DNA from: JAWKNZ01 sp041391425 | Lineage (GTDB): Bacteria > Bdellovibrionota_B > Oligoflexia > Oligoflexales > JAWKNZ01 | Direction of reading: 5' to 3' | Length of the DNA stretch: 15,396 bases | Assembly: GCA_041391425.1 (NCBI GenBank) | Contig: JAWKNZ010000029.1 | Coordinates: forward strand, 1 to 15,396 | Shown: one piece after another, positions 14,799 through 15,396 of the stretch | Layout: each line of letters opens with the position of its first letter | How positions within the stretch are numbered: position 1 is the stretch's first letter | Position numbers and translations under genes: made by a program | Notes under the pieces: model-generated | Told to the model about the DNA's origin: nothing | The model's input: the letters and a program-made list of their open reading frames with translations, nothing else | Databases searched by the model: none

Positions 14799-14823
14799 TA
14801 TATAAGATATAAAACTGTCTAAT
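14794..14823 (+). promoter_or_regulatory. Candidate ftsY promoter
   Basis: TTGACT (14794-14799), an 18-bp spacer and TCTAAT (14818-14823). A further TATAAT at 14845-14850 lacks a good -35. Either could drive ftsY, whose ATG is at 14944 with only a weak GGGA 12 bases before it. Confidence 0.4.
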
Positions 14824-14943
14824 ATGAGCTGTATCTAAGTTATGTATAATAAAGGTATTTCTAATAACAACGCAAAGATCAGACACATCGGACAGTTTTT
14901 AAAATGATATCAAATATATACTAGTTTGGGATAAAAAATAACT

Positions 14944-15396
14944 ATGTCTGCCGAAGAACAATTTAATAGGCTTATGAATTTTGGCTCAGGTTTAGAGGGA
15001 ATCCTACTTATTGGAGGGCCATTTATATTATTATGCATAATCGGAATTGGCTTTGCAGTCTTTTTAAGAATAAAAAGGAAAAAGGAATCTTCCGAATTTG
15101 CCATCGAAATGACGATGGAAGATCCCCCAAGAACCCTAGAAGAAGAGTTTTCTGGGAAACAACCAATTTCGTATTCAGATACAGAAAACTTTAAAACTCC
15201 AAAAAGCACCTCCAAGCAATTTGCACAAAAGAAAAAGGGACGGCATGAAGCATCTGAGGACACAGCTTTACAAGATGCTAGTGTAGACCGCGAACTGATA
15301 GACGCCATCAAAAATACAGACCGCCAGAGTTGGTTATCAAAGCTGACTAAAGGGCTTGGGAAAACACGCGATTCCTTACAATCAAGCATTAGTAGC
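14944..15396 (+). CDS. ftsY: FtsY, signal recognition particle receptor, N-terminal part (3' end outside window)
   Basis: The frame is open for 151 codons from ATG 14944 to the window edge. Residues 17-40 (LEGILLIGGPFILLCIIGIG plus FAVF) form a transmembrane helix followed by RIKRKKE, which orients the C-terminus inside. An acidic, Glu-rich linker follows (DPPRTLEEEFSGKQP). Residues from about 122 (IKNTDRQSWLSKLTKGLGKT) and RDSLQSS match the start of the FtsY NG domain. FtsY docks SRP-bound ribosomes at the membrane and hands them to SecYEG. E. coli FtsY has an acidic A domain without a true membrane helix, whereas this one has a built-in anchor, as in several other lineages. The GTPase motifs are outside the window. 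The SD is weak (GGGA, 12 bases upstream). Confidence 0.88.
   Translation, partial: MSAEEQFNRLMNFGSGLEGILLIGGPFILLCIIGIGFAVFLRIKRKKESSEFAIEMTMEDPPRTLEEEFSGKQPISYSDTENFKTPKSTSKQFAQKKKGRHEASEDTALQDASVDRELIDAIKNTDRQSWLSKLTKGLGKTRDSLQSSISS

Noticed and set aside
14910..15389. Long minus-strand frame opposite ftsY
   Set aside because: It is antisense to a clear FtsY N-terminus, has no recognisable motif and looks like a composition shadow.

Overview
The window comes from an AT-rich, Gram-negative bacterial chromosome. Signal peptides, a probable lipoprotein, a probable outer-membrane barrel and an EntD/Sfp-like phosphopantetheinyl transferase point to a proteobacterium in the broad sense. The DsbA-like protein and the membrane-anchored FtsY would suit the Bdellovibrionota/Oligoflexia or a related deep lineage, but the sequence alone does not settle the phylum. 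GTG and TTG starts are common here. I see no tRNA, rRNA, CRISPR array, phage module or transposase gene.

Layout. 1-335 (-): N-terminus of an exported DsbA/thioredoxin-fold protein, running off the left edge. 767-2819 (+): a probable operon of an unknown exported four-cysteine protein, oligoribonuclease (orn) and a phosphopantetheinyl transferase. 2820-3477: no conventional gene, but a 173-bp structured repeat and then a compact transcription unit with a consensus-like promoter, hairpins, an unusually perfect Shine-Dalgarno, a 21-codon ORF and an intrinsic terminator. 3478-4254 (-): a protein with a lysine-rich N-terminus, a central ribbon-helix-helix-like segment and an Asn-rich C-terminus. 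4542-4665: a 124-bp MITE-like palindrome with 22-bp perfect inverted repeats. It abuts and supplies the stop codon of a decaying pepP (Xaa-Pro aminopeptidase) pseudogene at 4660-5974 (-).

6235-9600 (+): a dppA-dppB-dppC-like operon for a peptide/nickel-type ABC importer (binding protein and two permeases) with no ATPase gene beside it. 9735-10241 (-): an HU-family protein with a histone-H1-like Lys/Ala tail. 10648-12435 (-): a large orphan protein. 12578-14690 (-): a putative lipoprotein, a small charged protein and a putative outer-membrane protein. 14944-15396 (+): the N-terminus of the signal-recognition-particle receptor FtsY, with a predicted transmembrane anchor, cut by the right edge.

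How the parts fit: FtsY, the Dpp permeases and the exported proteins belong to membrane and envelope biology. Orn ends RNA turnover by degrading short oligonucleotides. The HU/H1-like protein and the RHH/Asn-rich protein are two very basic, probably nucleic-acid-binding proteins. The items most worth attention are the small SD-rich transcript at about 3229-3424, the two palindromic structures in the pepP remnant, the dispersed-looking repeat at 2867-3039, and the RHH/Asn-rich protein.
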